The notes under the pieces are model-generated. The model saw only the letters and a list, made by a program, of their open reading frames with translations, ran no database searches and was not told the DNA's origin. From Streptomyces sp. Ag109_O5-10 (GTDB lineage Bacteria > Actinomycetota > Actinomycetes > Streptomycetales > Streptomycetaceae), in the NCBI RefSeq assembly GCF_900105755.1, contig NZ_FNTQ01000001.1, positions 8,866,001 through 8,930,000 of the forward strand: a DNA stretch of 64,000 nucleotides, read 5' to 3'. A program made the translations under genes and the position numbers. This document shows, piece after piece, positions 1-8,397 of this stretch (its first letter is position 1; every line of letters starts with the position of its first letter).

Positions 1-2258
1 ACCGGGACGTCGCCGTGCTCTACGGCGACCAGGACAGCGACGGCGAGACCGTGCTGCGCTACGCCACCGAGCCCACCGTCACCGCCACCGGCGGCACCGT
101 CACCACCACCTGGGACGCGGCCACCGGCGACCTGCGCCTCGACTACACGCACAAGGGCCTGATCCGCATCAGCATCAGCGGCGCCGGGAAGCGCCCGCTC
201 CTGCTGCTCGCCGGTGACAAGGCCACGGCCGAGACCTTCTGGCGCCAGGACACGTCGACCGGTCCGGTGCTGGTGCGCGGCACCCACCTGCTGCGCACGG
301 CGACCAGCCTGGACGGCGGCCGTACCGTGGCGCTCACCGGCGACAACGCCGACGACAAGAACATCGAGGTGTTCACCGCCGCCGACCGCGTCACCTGGAA
401 CGGCAGGACGGTGCGCGGTGCGGCCGCCGGCACGGCGAGCCGCACCGGGACGATCCCGACGGCCGCCCCCGTCCACCTGCCGGAACTGACGAACTGGAAG
501 CACGCCGAGGAGTCGCCCGAAGCGGCCCCCGGCTTCGACGACACCGGCTGGCAGGTGGCCGACAGGACGACCACCAACAGCGTCTCCGGCAGCGACGCGC
601 AACCGGTGCTCTACGCGGACGACTACGGCTTCCACACCGGCAACACCTGGTACCGCGGCCGCTTCCGCACCACCGGCAAGGAGACCGGCGTCCACCTGGT
701 CTCCGACTCCGGCGGCGGCGCGCAGGCGTTCTCCGCCTGGCTCAACGGCACTTTCCTGGGCAGCTCCACCACCGGCAGCGCCGACTTCACCTTCCCCGCC
801 GGCTCGCTGAACGCCGAGGGCGACAACGTCATCTCCGTCCTCACCGTGAACATGGGGCACGAGGAGGACTACAACTCGACCAATGGCAACAAGACCGCCC
901 GAGGCCTGACCAGCGCCTCCCTCACCGGGGCGCCGCTGACCTCCGTCACCTGGCGGGTACAGGGCGTCCGCGGGGGCGAGGACCTCCAGGACACCGTGCG
1001 CGGCCCGCTCGCCACGGGCGGCCTGTACGGCGAACGCGCCGGCTGGTCCCTGCCCGGCTACCCGGACCGCACCTGGGACCAGGTGTCCCTGCCGGCGACC
1101 GACACCCGCCCCGGCGTCTCCTGGTACCGCACCGATGCCGACCTGGACCTGCCGCACGGTCAGGACACCTCCGTCGGGCTGACGTTCACCGACGACCCGT
1201 CCCGCAAGTACCGCGCCACGATCTTCGTGAACGGCTGGCAGGTCGGCAACTACGTCAACTACCTCGGCCCCCAGCACACCTTCCCCGTGCCCAACGGCAT
1301 CCTCAACCCCAACGGTCACAACAGCATCGCCATCGCCGTCTGGAACCTGGACGGCAGCACCGGCGGCCTCGGCAAGGTCTCCCTCACCGACTACGGCAGC
1401 TACGCCTCGTCCCTGCGGGTCGCGCAGAACGACAGCCCCCGTTACGACGCCGGGAAGTACGCGATGCCGCAACGCCCGGGGACGGACGTCACCCTGGACG
1501 TGCCGGACACCGCACAGTCGGCCCAGGCCTTCACGGCCGAGACGACGGTACGGGTGCCGGGGGACCGGCCGTCCGCCTCCCGCCTGACGGCAGCGCTCGC
1601 CGCGCCCGACGGCTGGACCGTGACCGCCACGAGCCCGGGCTCGGTCGAGCGGGTGCGACCGGGCGGATCGGCCACCTTCTCCTGGACGGTCAGGCCGCCG
1701 GACGGCACCCTCCCGTCCGCCTCGGCGCTCACCACCACGGTGCACTACGCGCAGAGCGGACGACAGACCACCGGCGGTGACGAGCGCATCGTCCGCGGGA
1801 TCCCACCGACCCCGCCGGCCGGGCAGAGCGCGGTGAGCGACCTGCCGTTCCTGTCGTCCACCAACGGGTGGGGCCCGGTGGAGCGCGACACCAGCGTCGG
1901 CGAACAGGCGGCCGGGGACGGCCGTCCGATCACCGTCGCCGGCGTCGGCTACGCCAAGGGCCTGGGCACCAACTCGGTCAGTGACGTCCAGCTCTATCTC
2001 GCCGGACGCTGCTCCCGGCTCACGGCGGAGGTCGGCGTCGACGACGAGACCGGCGGCGCGGGAACGGTGACGTTCTCCGTGATCGCCGACGGCCGGACCC
2101 TGGTGACCACGCCGACGGTCCGCGGCAAACAGGCCGCGGTGCCGATCGACGTCGACGTCAGCGGCGCCAAGGTGCTCGACCTGAAGGTCGGCGACGCCGG
2201 CGACGGCAACGGCAACGACCACGGCGACTGGGGGACTCCGACGCTGACGTGCGGCTAG
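1..2258 (+). CDS. Beta-galactosidase, GH35 (C-terminal part; 5' end outside window)
   Basis: The reading frame is open from the first bases (codons begin at base 3), so the catalytic TIM barrel lies upstream and only about 750 C-terminal residues are here. What remains looks like the accessory beta-domains of large fungal/actinobacterial GH35 enzymes: a jelly-roll pair (window residues about 180-300 and 320-460, with WYRGRF and SWYRT strands typical of BetaGal_dom4_5), a NEW3-type beta sandwich (about 500-600), and a C-terminal NPCBM carbohydrate-binding module (about 610-747, ending at a single Cys). Family knowledge: secreted exo-enzymes removing beta-galactose from polysaccharide side chains. 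No signal peptide can be checked because the start is missing. It is the last gene of its transcription unit; a 0.4-kb gap follows. Confidence 0.85.
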   Translation, partial: RDVAVLYGDQDSDGETVLRYATEPTVTATGGTVTTTWDAATGDLRLDYTHKGLIRISISGAGKRPLLLLAGDKATAETFWRQDTSTGPVLVRGTHLLRTATSLDGGRTVALTGDNADDKNIEVFTAADRVTWNGRTVRGAAAGTASRTGTIPTAAPVHLPELTNWKHAEESPEAAPGFDDTGWQVADRTTTNSVSGSDAQPVLYADDYGFHTGNTWYRGRFRTTGKETGVHLVSDSGGGAQAFSAWLNGTFLGSSTTGSADFTFPAGSLNAEGDNVISVLTVNMGHEEDYNSTNGNKTARGLTSASLTGAPLTSVTWRVQGVRGGEDLQDTVRGPLATGGLYGERAGWSLPGYPDRTWDQVSLPATDTRPGVSWYRTDADLDLPHGQDTSVGLTFTDDPSRKYRATIFVNGWQVGNYVNYLGPQHTFPVPNGILNPNGHNSIAIAVWNLDGSTGGLGKVSLTDYGSYASSLRVAQNDSPRYDAGKYAMPQRPGTDVTLDVPDTAQSAQAFTAETTVRVPGDRPSASRLTAALAAPDGWTVTATSPGSVERVRPGGSATFSWTVRPPDGTLPSASALTTTVHYAQSGRQTTGGDERIVRGIPPTPPAGQSAVSDLPFLSSTNGWGPVERDTSVGEQAAGDGRPITVAGVGYAKGLGTNSVSDVQLYLAGRCSRLTAEVGVDDETGGAGTVTFSVIADGRTLVTTPTVRGKQAAVPIDVDVSGAKVLDLKVGDAGDGNGNDHGDWGTPTLTCG

Positions 2259-2662
2259 CCGGACGGCACACCGGGCACGGCCGCGAGGTCAACACGGGTG
2301 CCCTCGGGGGCACTTCGCACTGTCCGTAATCCTGGCCGGGCAGACCGTTTCGGAACGGAATGGCCGGCCGGGAGTATGGCATGCCGTGCAGGGGAGACCT
2401 CGGTCGGGTGAATGAGGAGAAGGCAAGTGGCCTCTGCCGTGCGGGAGTTCCCCCTCGCCGGTGTCGTGCCGGGGCGTCACCGCGGTGTCCGTCCGTGGTG
2501 CAGAAGGCGCTTGCGGGCAGGTTGACACGCCCGGGGGTACAGAGGCGGGCCGTTCGTGGCGGGGTAATGTGTTCAGGAATCGAACAGTTCCCCGTGGGAA
2601 CCGCGATGACGGCTGCGACGGGAGAGCTGGCCGTCCGGGCCACCCGCATGTGACCTCTGAAG
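2259..2662. other. 404-bp intergenic region before the NlpC/P60 gene
   Basis: I find no convincing gene. It holds two small perfect inverted repeats: CCGTT-TCGG-AACGG at 2345-2358, which may end the GH35 transcript, and GTTCCC-CGT-GGGAAC at 2587-2601. A TTGACA at 2522-2527 has no good -10 at the right distance. I looked for the conserved blocks of the ydaO/c-di-AMP riboswitch, known upstream of actinobacterial wall hydrolases, and could not recognise them. Confidence 0.5.
2587..2601. promoter_or_regulatory. Perfect inverted repeat upstream of NlpC/P60 gene
   Basis: GTTCCC and GGGAAC arms flank a 3-bp CGT centre. It lies about 60 bp before the peptidase start, where a repressor site or a 5'-leader hairpin would sit. 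No regulator can be assigned. Confidence 0.4.
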
Positions 2663-3757
2663 ATGGAGCCGATGAACGTGTCGACCCGTGGCAGACGGCT
2701 GCGGAGCCTGGCCGCCACCGCGGCCATCGTCTGCGCGATCGCCGTGTTACCCGGCCCGAGTTACGCGACTCCCGGCAAACCGGATCCGCGCAACGACAAG
2801 TCGATCGAGGACATCCAGGACGAGCTGAACGGCCTCTACCGGCAGGCGGAGGTGGCGACCGAGGCCTACGACGCGGCCGGCGTGAAGGCGACCGAGCAGG
2901 AGAAGCGGCTCGCGTCGCTCCACACGGACCTGGCCCGTACCGAGAGCAAGCTCGCCGACCTGCACGACCTCGCGGGCGCGGCCGCCCGCACGCAGTACCG
3001 TGGCGGCAATCTCGACTCCACGGGCCTCCAGCTCCTGCTCGGCGACCACCCCGAGCACGCCCTGGACGACGCCGCCCAGGCCCGGCAGGCCCTGCGCGAC
3101 GTGGTGACCGTGTCCGAGAACCAGGCGAACGTCCGCGCGCAGCTGAGCCGGCAGACGGACGCCGCCGCGGAGAAGCTGCGGGAACTGAAGAACACGCGCG
3201 CGGACAAGGCCGAGGCGAAGCAGAAGATCGAGAAGAGGATCGCCGAGGCCGAACAGATCGAGGCGGGCCTGAAGAAGGAACAGACCCGCAAGCTGGCCCA
3301 GTTGGAGAAGGATCAGGCGAAGGAGGCCGAGGCCAGGTGGACGGGACCCGGTTCCGGCGGCGGTACCTCGACCGGCACCGGTTCGAGCGGCGGCCGGACG
3401 AAGGTCAGCGGAGCGGCCGGGAAAGCCGTCGACTTCGCGTTGGCGCAGATCGGCAAACCGTACGTCTGGGGCGCCGTGGGCCCCTCGTCGTACGACTGCT
3501 CGGGGCTGACCTCCACCGCGTGGGCGGCGGCCGGGCACCCCATACCCCGCACCTCGCAGGCGCAGTGGCAGGGGCTGACCCGGGTCAGCCTGTCCTCCGT
3601 GCAGCCCGGCGACCTGATCATCTACTACGACGCCACCCACGTGGGCATGTACATAGGCGGCGGACAGATCGTCCACGCCCCGCGGCCCGGACGCACGGTC
3701 ACGACCGCCCCGGCCGCCTCCATGCCCATCCTCGGTGTCGTCCGACCCGGAGTCTGA
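2663..3757 (+). CDS. Secreted NlpC/P60 peptidoglycan endopeptidase
   Basis: A 364-residue exported wall hydrolase expected to cut peptide stems of peptidoglycan (D,L-endopeptidase, by family). The N-terminus has an Arg-rich start and hydrophobic signal sequence ending at about residue 36 (SYA-TPG). Residues about 50-225 are charged and Ala/Glu/Lys-rich, a long coiled coil typical of RipA/CwlS-like hydrolases. A Gly/Ser/Thr linker leads to the NlpC/P60 domain (about 250-364). The catalytic set is visible: Cys279 in DCSGL, His326 in THVGMY and His338 in IVHAP. Start choice is uncertain: ATG 2663 has no ribosome site, while ATG 2672 and GTG 2678 lie 3 and 9 nt after a GGAG. The next gene begins 4 nt after the stop. 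Confidence 0.9.
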   Translation: MEPMNVSTRGRRLRSLAATAAIVCAIAVLPGPSYATPGKPDPRNDKSIEDIQDELNGLYRQAEVATEAYDAAGVKATEQEKRLASLHTDLARTESKLADLHDLAGAAARTQYRGGNLDSTGLQLLLGDHPEHALDDAAQARQALRDVVTVSENQANVRAQLSRQTDAAAEKLRELKNTRADKAEAKQKIEKRIAEAEQIEAGLKKEQTRKLAQLEKDQAKEAEARWTGPGSGGGTSTGTGSSGGRTKVSGAAGKAVDFALAQIGKPYVWGAVGPSSYDCSGLTSTAWAAAGHPIPRTSQAQWQGLTRVSLSSVQPGDLIIYYDATHVGMYIGGGQIVHAPRPGRTVTTAPAASMPILGVVRPGV

Positions 3758-3761
3758 GCGG

Positions 3762-4688
3762 ATGACCTCCTCAATGACCCCCCGCAACGGGGGAAACCTG
3801 CCCGCGCTGAGCGCACCGCCGCTGATCCGGCTCGACGCCTACGTGGCCGAGGACGGCTCGACGGTCGTCAACGGCCATCTGCTGGAGATGGGCGGCACGC
3901 GGCCCCCCAACGAGGCGATCCTCGACGCGATCGCCATGTTCGCCCGCACCCTGGGTGCCCCGGTGGCGGCCACCGTCATCGACCGCAGCGTGCTGCAGGT
4001 GGCGCGGCTGCGGGTCCACCCCGACGGCTCCAGCCGGACCATCGCCGACGAGGAGGACCTGCCGCCCGGACGGGAGCGCACCGCCGCGGAGGAGGAGGCG
4101 TTCCCGCCCCTCGCCCGCGTCGAACGCATCATCCAGCACGCGCAGCGAGGAGAGCTGCACGCCGCGTCCGTCCTCGCCAGCGCCCTGCGGGAACACCTCA
4201 CCCTGCGCAGGGGTGCCGAGGACGAACTCTCGCTGGAGGCGCGGGCGATCGAGGCGTACCTCGCGTACCAGCGCGGCGACTACATGCTCTCCACCGTCCT
4301 CGCGCTGACCGTCGCCCGCATCCGCTGCCGCACCGACCTGAACCGGGCGGCCCCCGAGGTGGCCCGCGCCACCGCGGCTTGGCAGCGGCTGACGGACGAC
4401 GGTCAGGTCGCCACCCGAGGGCAGGAACTGCTGCACATGTGGGAACACCTGGCCACCGAGGGCATCCCGCTGGAACCGTCCCACCAGGCCATGGCCCGAG
4501 CGGTCCGGAGCCGGCTCGAACGGGGCACCCGCTCACTGTCGGCCGCGGCCACGGCGCCGCCCACGGCACCGGCCGTGACGGCGGGCCAGGGACCGATCGC
4601 CCCCGAGGACACACCCCTCAGCCCCACCCGCCGGGGGATCCGCAGATTCACCCGGCGCCCCGGCCGCTCCGCCGGGTCACAGTCCTGA
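3762..4688 (+). CDS. Conserved actinobacterial protein of unknown function
   Basis: About 308 residues from ATG 3762; an in-frame GTG at 3735 would overlap the peptidase gene. No signal peptide or membrane segment. The first about 110 residues form an alpha/beta region (IRLDAYVAEDGSTVVNG, then a helix starting AILDAIAMFAR), followed by an acidic linker, a helical region (about 130-240) resembling helical hairpins, and a Pro/Ala/Arg-rich disordered tail. I do not recognise the family. It sits 4 nt downstream of the NlpC/P60 gene on the same strand and is probably cotranscribed, so a role connected to the cell envelope is possible but unproven. Codon use matches its neighbours. Confidence 0.7.
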   Translation: MTSSMTPRNGGNLPALSAPPLIRLDAYVAEDGSTVVNGHLLEMGGTRPPNEAILDAIAMFARTLGAPVAATVIDRSVLQVARLRVHPDGSSRTIADEEDLPPGRERTAAEEEAFPPLARVERIIQHAQRGELHAASVLASALREHLTLRRGAEDELSLEARAIEAYLAYQRGDYMLSTVLALTVARIRCRTDLNRAAPEVARATAAWQRLTDDGQVATRGQELLHMWEHLATEGIPLEPSHQAMARAVRSRLERGTRSLSAAATAPPTAPAVTAGQGPIAPEDTPLSPTRRGIRRFTRRPGRSAGSQS

Positions 4689-4749
4689 GCGCAGACGTCC
4701 GCAGCGCGAACAGGCCCCGACCGACCAGCCCAACGAGGTGGGCGATTGC

Positions 4750-5412
4750 TCAGTAGGCGTGGTGGACCTGCCAGAACGCCCAGGCCTGGCAGGGGCTGCC
4801 GTATGTGGTGTTCATGTAGTTGAGGCCCCACTTGATCTGCGTGGCCGGATTGGTCTGCCAGTCGGCGGCCACGGAGGCCATCTTGTTGCCCGGCAGGGCC
4901 TGGACGAGGCCGTAGGCGCCGGAAGAGGGGTTCACCGCGAGGTAGTTCCAGGTGGACTCGTGATCCACGATGTTGCTGAAGCACTGGAACTGGCCGCTGC
5001 CCACGATCTCCGCGGCGATCGCCTTGATCTGCGCCACGGTGTAGGAACTCTGCACCGGGAAGCCGGCGGTGGGGTCGCCGGCCGCGGCCTTGGCCTTTTC
5101 CCGTTCCTCGGCGGCGGCCTTCTTGGCCTTGGCGGCCTTGGCCGCAGCGGTCCGGGCGGCCTGCTCGGCGTCCTTGCGGGCGCCCGCGTCCGCCTGCACC
5201 GCCATGGCCTCGGCCTGCTGCGTCAGCGACGTGGTCTGCACCCGGGCCTGCTGCCCCGCGGGGAGGTCCGCGAGGAGGGTGGAGTCGGCCGCGGTCGCCT
5301 CCGCGTCGTTGTTCTGCGCGCTGCTGCCCGAGGCGACACCGACGACACTTCCGACAGCGGTGACCGCGGTGGCCGACGCCACCGCGAGTCCCCGGACCGT
5401 TATGCGGCTCAC
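4750..5412 (-). CDS. Secreted SLT-fold (lysozyme-like) transglycosylase family protein
   Basis: 220 residues from GTG 5412, chosen because a purine-rich GGAAGAG lies just upstream and it puts the signal peptide (about residues 1-35, ending GSSA) at the N-terminus; the frame stays open further upstream without support. After the signal comes an Ala/Lys/Glu-rich helical stretch (about 60-130), then a C-terminal goose-lysozyme/SLT-like domain with HESTWNY, GAYGLVQALPG and the aromatic end AFWQVHHAY. These are the marks of the transglycosylase domain of many Streptomyces wall proteins; Glu in HEST is the presumed catalytic acid. It is divergent from the kinase gene at 5589 and probably helps remodel wall during growth or germination. 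Confidence 0.85.
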   Translation of the reverse strand: MSRITVRGLAVASATAVTAVGSVVGVASGSSAQNNDAEATAADSTLLADLPAGQQARVQTTSLTQQAEAMAVQADAGARKDAEQAARTAAAKAAKAKKAAAEEREKAKAAAGDPTAGFPVQSSYTVAQIKAIAAEIVGSGQFQCFSNIVDHESTWNYLAVNPSSGAYGLVQALPGNKMASVAADWQTNPATQIKWGLNYMNTTYGSPCQAWAFWQVHHAY

Positions 5413-5504
5413 GCGCTTCTCTTCCTCTTCGCCCGGGCCACCGTGTGCGGCGGTCGACGGAAGTGTCTCGCTTGACGGGTGGGACAGTTGGAACACTCTT
5501 GCGT

Positions 5505-5519
5505 GCCGGCCCGGCCGGC
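5505..5519. promoter_or_regulatory. 15-bp perfect palindrome in the SLT/kinase divergent region
   Basis: GCCGGCC and GGCCGGC arms flank one C. It lies between the divergent SLT and kinase genes. An operator is possible, but all-GC palindromes arise easily at this base composition. Confidence 0.25.
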
Positions 5520-5588
5520 GCAATGCCGGCGGGAGTGCGGATGCTCACACCTTCGCCGGGGCGGACTCAGGGGCCACCATGAGCCCCC

Positions 5589-6602
5589 ATGAAAAGTGAC
5601 GCGAACCGGCGCGACGGGTGGGTCGTCGGGATCGACGCCGGCGGCACCCGGACCCGTGCGGTCCTCGCGGACGCGCGTGACGGGCAGGTGCGCGGGGAGG
5701 GCGAGGCCGGGCCGGGCAACGCGCTGACCGTGCCCGGGCCCGAACTCGCCGCACATCTGGCCGAGGCGGTCGCGTCGGCCGTGCCCGCGGCGATGCGGGG
5801 GCAAGTCCTCGCGGTCGCCGCCGGTTTCGCGGGCGCCGCCCGGGCGCCGGAGGAGGAGCGGGGCCGGGTACGCGCGCGGGCCGCACTCGGCGCGGCGCTG
5901 TCACGGCTGGGGATCCGCACCGGTGCCGTCGAGGTCCACAGCGACGTCGAGGCGGCCTTCGCCGGGGCGCCCGGGCGCCCGGCGGACGGACTCGCCCTGG
6001 TGGCCGGCACGGGAGTGGTCGCCGCCCGGATCGTGGGGCGTGTGCCGGCCGCCACCTCTGGCGGGGACGGCTGGCTGCTCGGGGACGACGGCGGCGGGTT
6101 CTGGATCGGCCGCGAGGCGACCCGGGCGGCGCTGCGGGCCGTGGACGGGCGGGGCGGACCGACCGTGCTGACCGCCACCGTCGGCCGGGCTCTTGGGGTT
6201 GCGGCCGACACGCTGCCGCCGGCCGGCGGTGGGTGCTGGGCGCCCGCCCGGCGGGCCGCCTACCGGGCGGGGCTGCTGCCCGCCGTGCTGGACCGCCCGC
6301 CGGTACGGCTGGCCGACCTCGCGCCACTGGTGCTTGAGGCGGCGGCGGACAACGATCTCGTCGCCCGGGGGATCCTCCGGGAGGCGGTCGCCCATCTCGT
6401 CCTGACCGTGCACGCGTTGCGACCACGCCCGGGCGAACTCCTGGTCGTCACGGGCGGCTTGACCGCCCCGGACGGTCCGCTGCTCACCCCGCTCGCGGCA
6501 CGGCTCGCCGGCCTCACGATCGTCCCGGTGGCGGACGGCCGGGCGGGGGCCGTGGCACTGGCACGGCTGCTCACCGGCCATCGGCCCGCCGACACCCCGT
6601 GA
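5589..6602 (+). CDS. N-acetylglucosamine-type kinase (BadF/BadG/BcrA/BcrD ATPase family)
   Basis: 337 residues, the usual length of NAGK-like ASKHA kinases. The N-terminal phosphate-1 loop GIDAGGTRTRAVLAD (about 14-28), the ALVAGTG segment (about 137-143), and GWLLGDDGGGFWIG (about 158-171) are the classic GlcNAc/glucosamine kinase signatures. Family knowledge: ATP-dependent 6-phosphorylation of an amino sugar in the cytoplasm. The context supports this, since an RpiR/SIS regulator and a broken SIS-domain gene follow directly, a cluster type known for amino-sugar use. The start has little ribosome-binding signal, and a 6-codon frame (ATG 5579 to TGA 5599) overlaps it. The sugar specificity is inferred. 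Confidence 0.85.
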   Translation: MKSDANRRDGWVVGIDAGGTRTRAVLADARDGQVRGEGEAGPGNALTVPGPELAAHLAEAVASAVPAAMRGQVLAVAAGFAGAARAPEEERGRVRARAALGAALSRLGIRTGAVEVHSDVEAAFAGAPGRPADGLALVAGTGVVAARIVGRVPAATSGGDGWLLGDDGGGFWIGREATRAALRAVDGRGGPTVLTATVGRALGVAADTLPPAGGGCWAPARRAAYRAGLLPAVLDRPPVRLADLAPLVLEAAADNDLVARGILREAVAHLVLTVHALRPRPGELLVVTGGLTAPDGPLLTPLAARLAGLTIVPVADGRAGAVALARLLTGHRPADTP

Positions 6603-6841
6603 TTACTGGCACCAGCCGATTCCTCCGCCCCCGCCCGCCGCGCGCTCCGGGACCGGTCGCCTCACCGCGCCCGGTGTTCTCCCCAGGAGGGCCGGTGAAG
6701 AACACGGTCGACTCGGCAGAGGTCACACGCACAGGGCTCCTACGGGTGCAGGTGGAGCCCCTTCCTGGCATCGCGGAATGGCTCGATCACCCAGCTACCT
6801 GGTCTGTCGTTGGTCCATCCCTGCACCCAGCGGTCGTCGGC

Positions 6842-7726
6842 TCAGTGCGATCGCCGGGCCCTCACCGCGTGCTGCCCGGCGATGTGGTCGGTCAACGCCA
6901 GTGCGGCGCTGGCCCGTTGGTAGGTGAGCTGGGCGACCCGGACGTACAGGCAGTCGATGAGCAGCAGCACCGAGTGGCGGGCGCCGATGATGCCGGTGGG
7001 GAAGCTGGTCTCCGGGGTGGACGAGATGAGCCGGATGCCGGCGGCGCGGGCGAGCGGGGAACGCGGGTCGGCGGTGAGGGCGATCGTGGTCGCGCCGCGC
7101 CGCCCGGCCGTCTCGAACGGCTCGGTCGTCTCGCGGGTGGACCCGGAGTGCGAGATGCCGAGCGCGACGTCGGCGGGGGTGAGCAGCGCGGCGGAGGTGA
7201 CCGCGGCGTGCACCTCGGTCCAGCCGCGCACCGAACAGCCGATCCGGAACAGCCGGGTCTCGGTCTCCTGCGCCACCGCGCCGCTGCCGCCCACGCCGTA
7301 GACGTCGATCCTGCGGGCCCGGGCCATCGCCTGCGCGGCCCGCTCGACCGCGTCCAGGTCGATCCGGTCCAGGGTCTGCTGGACGGCCCGCAGGTCCGCG
7401 GTGCCGACCACCTTCACCACTCGCTCCAGGCTGTCGTCCGGGGAGATGTCCGGACCGATCTCGGCCGTGCCCCAGTCGGAGACCTCGCCGCGGCCCCGCT
7501 CCTGCGCGAGCGCGATCAGCAGGTGCTGGTAGGAGTCGAGACCGACGGCCCGGCAGAAACGGGTGACGGTCGCCTGCGAGGTGCCGGTACGGCGGCCCAG
7601 CTCCGCGGCCGAACAGTGCGCGACGGCGGCCGGATCCGCGAGGATCAGCTCGCCCACCTTCCGCAGGGAACCGGCCAGGCGCGGCAGCTCGGTTCGGATC
7701 AGTGCGGTGACGTCGGTCGAGGGCAT
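6842..7726 (-). CDS. MurR/RpiR-family transcriptional regulator with SIS domain
   Basis: 294 residues. An N-terminal HTH_6 domain (about 1-80) contains AAELGRRTGTSQATVTRFCRAVG, and a SIS sugar-phosphate-binding domain (about 125-260) contains VYGVGGSGAVA and GISHSGSTRET. These proteins sense phosphosugars (GlcNAc-6-P, MurNAc-6-P and similar) and control amino-sugar genes. It is convergent with the kinase gene at 5589-6602 and divergent from the SIS pseudogene at 7949, so the 7727-7948 gap probably carried its own operator. Because the neighbouring SIS gene is dead, its remaining targets in this cluster may be only itself or the kinase. Confidence 0.9.
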   Translation of the reverse strand: MPSTDVTALIRTELPRLAGSLRKVGELILADPAAVAHCSAAELGRRTGTSQATVTRFCRAVGLDSYQHLLIALAQERGRGEVSDWGTAEIGPDISPDDSLERVVKVVGTADLRAVQQTLDRIDLDAVERAAQAMARARRIDVYGVGGSGAVAQETETRLFRIGCSVRGWTEVHAAVTSAALLTPADVALGISHSGSTRETTEPFETAGRRGATTIALTADPRSPLARAAGIRLISSTPETSFPTGIIGARHSVLLLIDCLYVRVAQLTYQRASAALALTDHIAGQHAVRARRSH

Positions 7727-7948
7727 GGGGAGACCGTACCTGGCACCTTACGAGCCGTCAGTTGAATACCGGGCCCGCAGCGGCACGCCGTTGCACCGGC
7801 TGCCGGGTGCCTGATTCATCGATCCGCCGATCGGGGCGAGTCCGGGGTGGTCCGATCCACCGCCGTTCCGGGTTCCGGCGGCCACGGGTTCCGGCGGTGC
7901 CGTCCCCGGGGACGCGTCCCGGCCGTTGCGGCAGTGGGGAGTGTGCGC

Positions 7949-8320
7949 GTGTCCGTCGAGTCCGCCGACGGGTCCAGGGCTGGACCGGTGAGCGCCGAAC
8001 GCTTCGCCCGCGAGGGCCTCGCGGCCCTCCACCGCCTCGCGGAGTCGGCCCGCGCCGACGTCGCGCGGGCCGCCGGGCCGATCGCCGACTGCGTCCGCGC
8101 CGACGGGGTCGTCCAGGCCTTCGGTACCGGCCACTCCCAGGCTCTGGTCCTCGAAGTCGCCGGCCGTGCGGGCGGGTTGGTTCCACCAATCGGATCAGCA
8201 TCGCCGACCTCGTCCTCTAGGGCAGCGAACACCCCAGCGTCCTCGACGACCCGCTCCTGGAACGCGATCCCGGCGTCGCCGCCCGCCTCTACGCCCTCGC
8301 CGCCCCGCGTCCCCAGGTAC
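7949..8320 (+). pseudogene. Broken SIS-domain sugar isomerase/etherase-like gene
   Basis: GTG 7949 has a GGGGAG ribosome site and starts a good SIS-domain N-terminus: VSAERFAREG, then DGVVQAFGTGHSQALVLEVAGRAG. Three lesions follow. Near 8184 one base is missing, so the expected VPTNRIS continues in the next frame (read as STNRISIADLVL). That frame then meets a TAG at 8218-8220. Homologous sequence resumes after it (HPSVLDDPLLERDPG, then ARLYALAAPRP) and stops at about 8317, so the C-terminal half is deleted. An intact relative would be about 240-260 residues and act on phosphorylated amino sugars. It lies divergent to the RpiR regulator, the expected partner. Confidence 0.8.
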
Positions 8321-8397
8321 GCCGGACGGATCCGGCGCACCGCGGACTGACGGCGCCGGCGGGCGCCGCCGGTGCCGGGCCGCGCCGACTGTCCGGA

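Noticed and set aside
2522..2570. TTGACA and a TAATGT-like hexamer before the NlpC/P60 gene
   Set aside because: The spacing between them (37 bp) does not fit sigma70, and neither pairs with another hexamer.
5579..5599. Six-codon frame (ATG 5579) overlapping the start of the kinase gene
   Set aside because: It could be a leader peptide, but has no ribosome site and no regulatory codons; no evidence beyond overlap.
6603..6841. A readable frame across the kinase/RpiR gap (GIAEWLDHPATWSVVG)
   Set aside because: Lower GC and weak codon bias, no start with a ribosome site, and it runs into the antisense of the RpiR gene. Probably spacer or very old decayed DNA.
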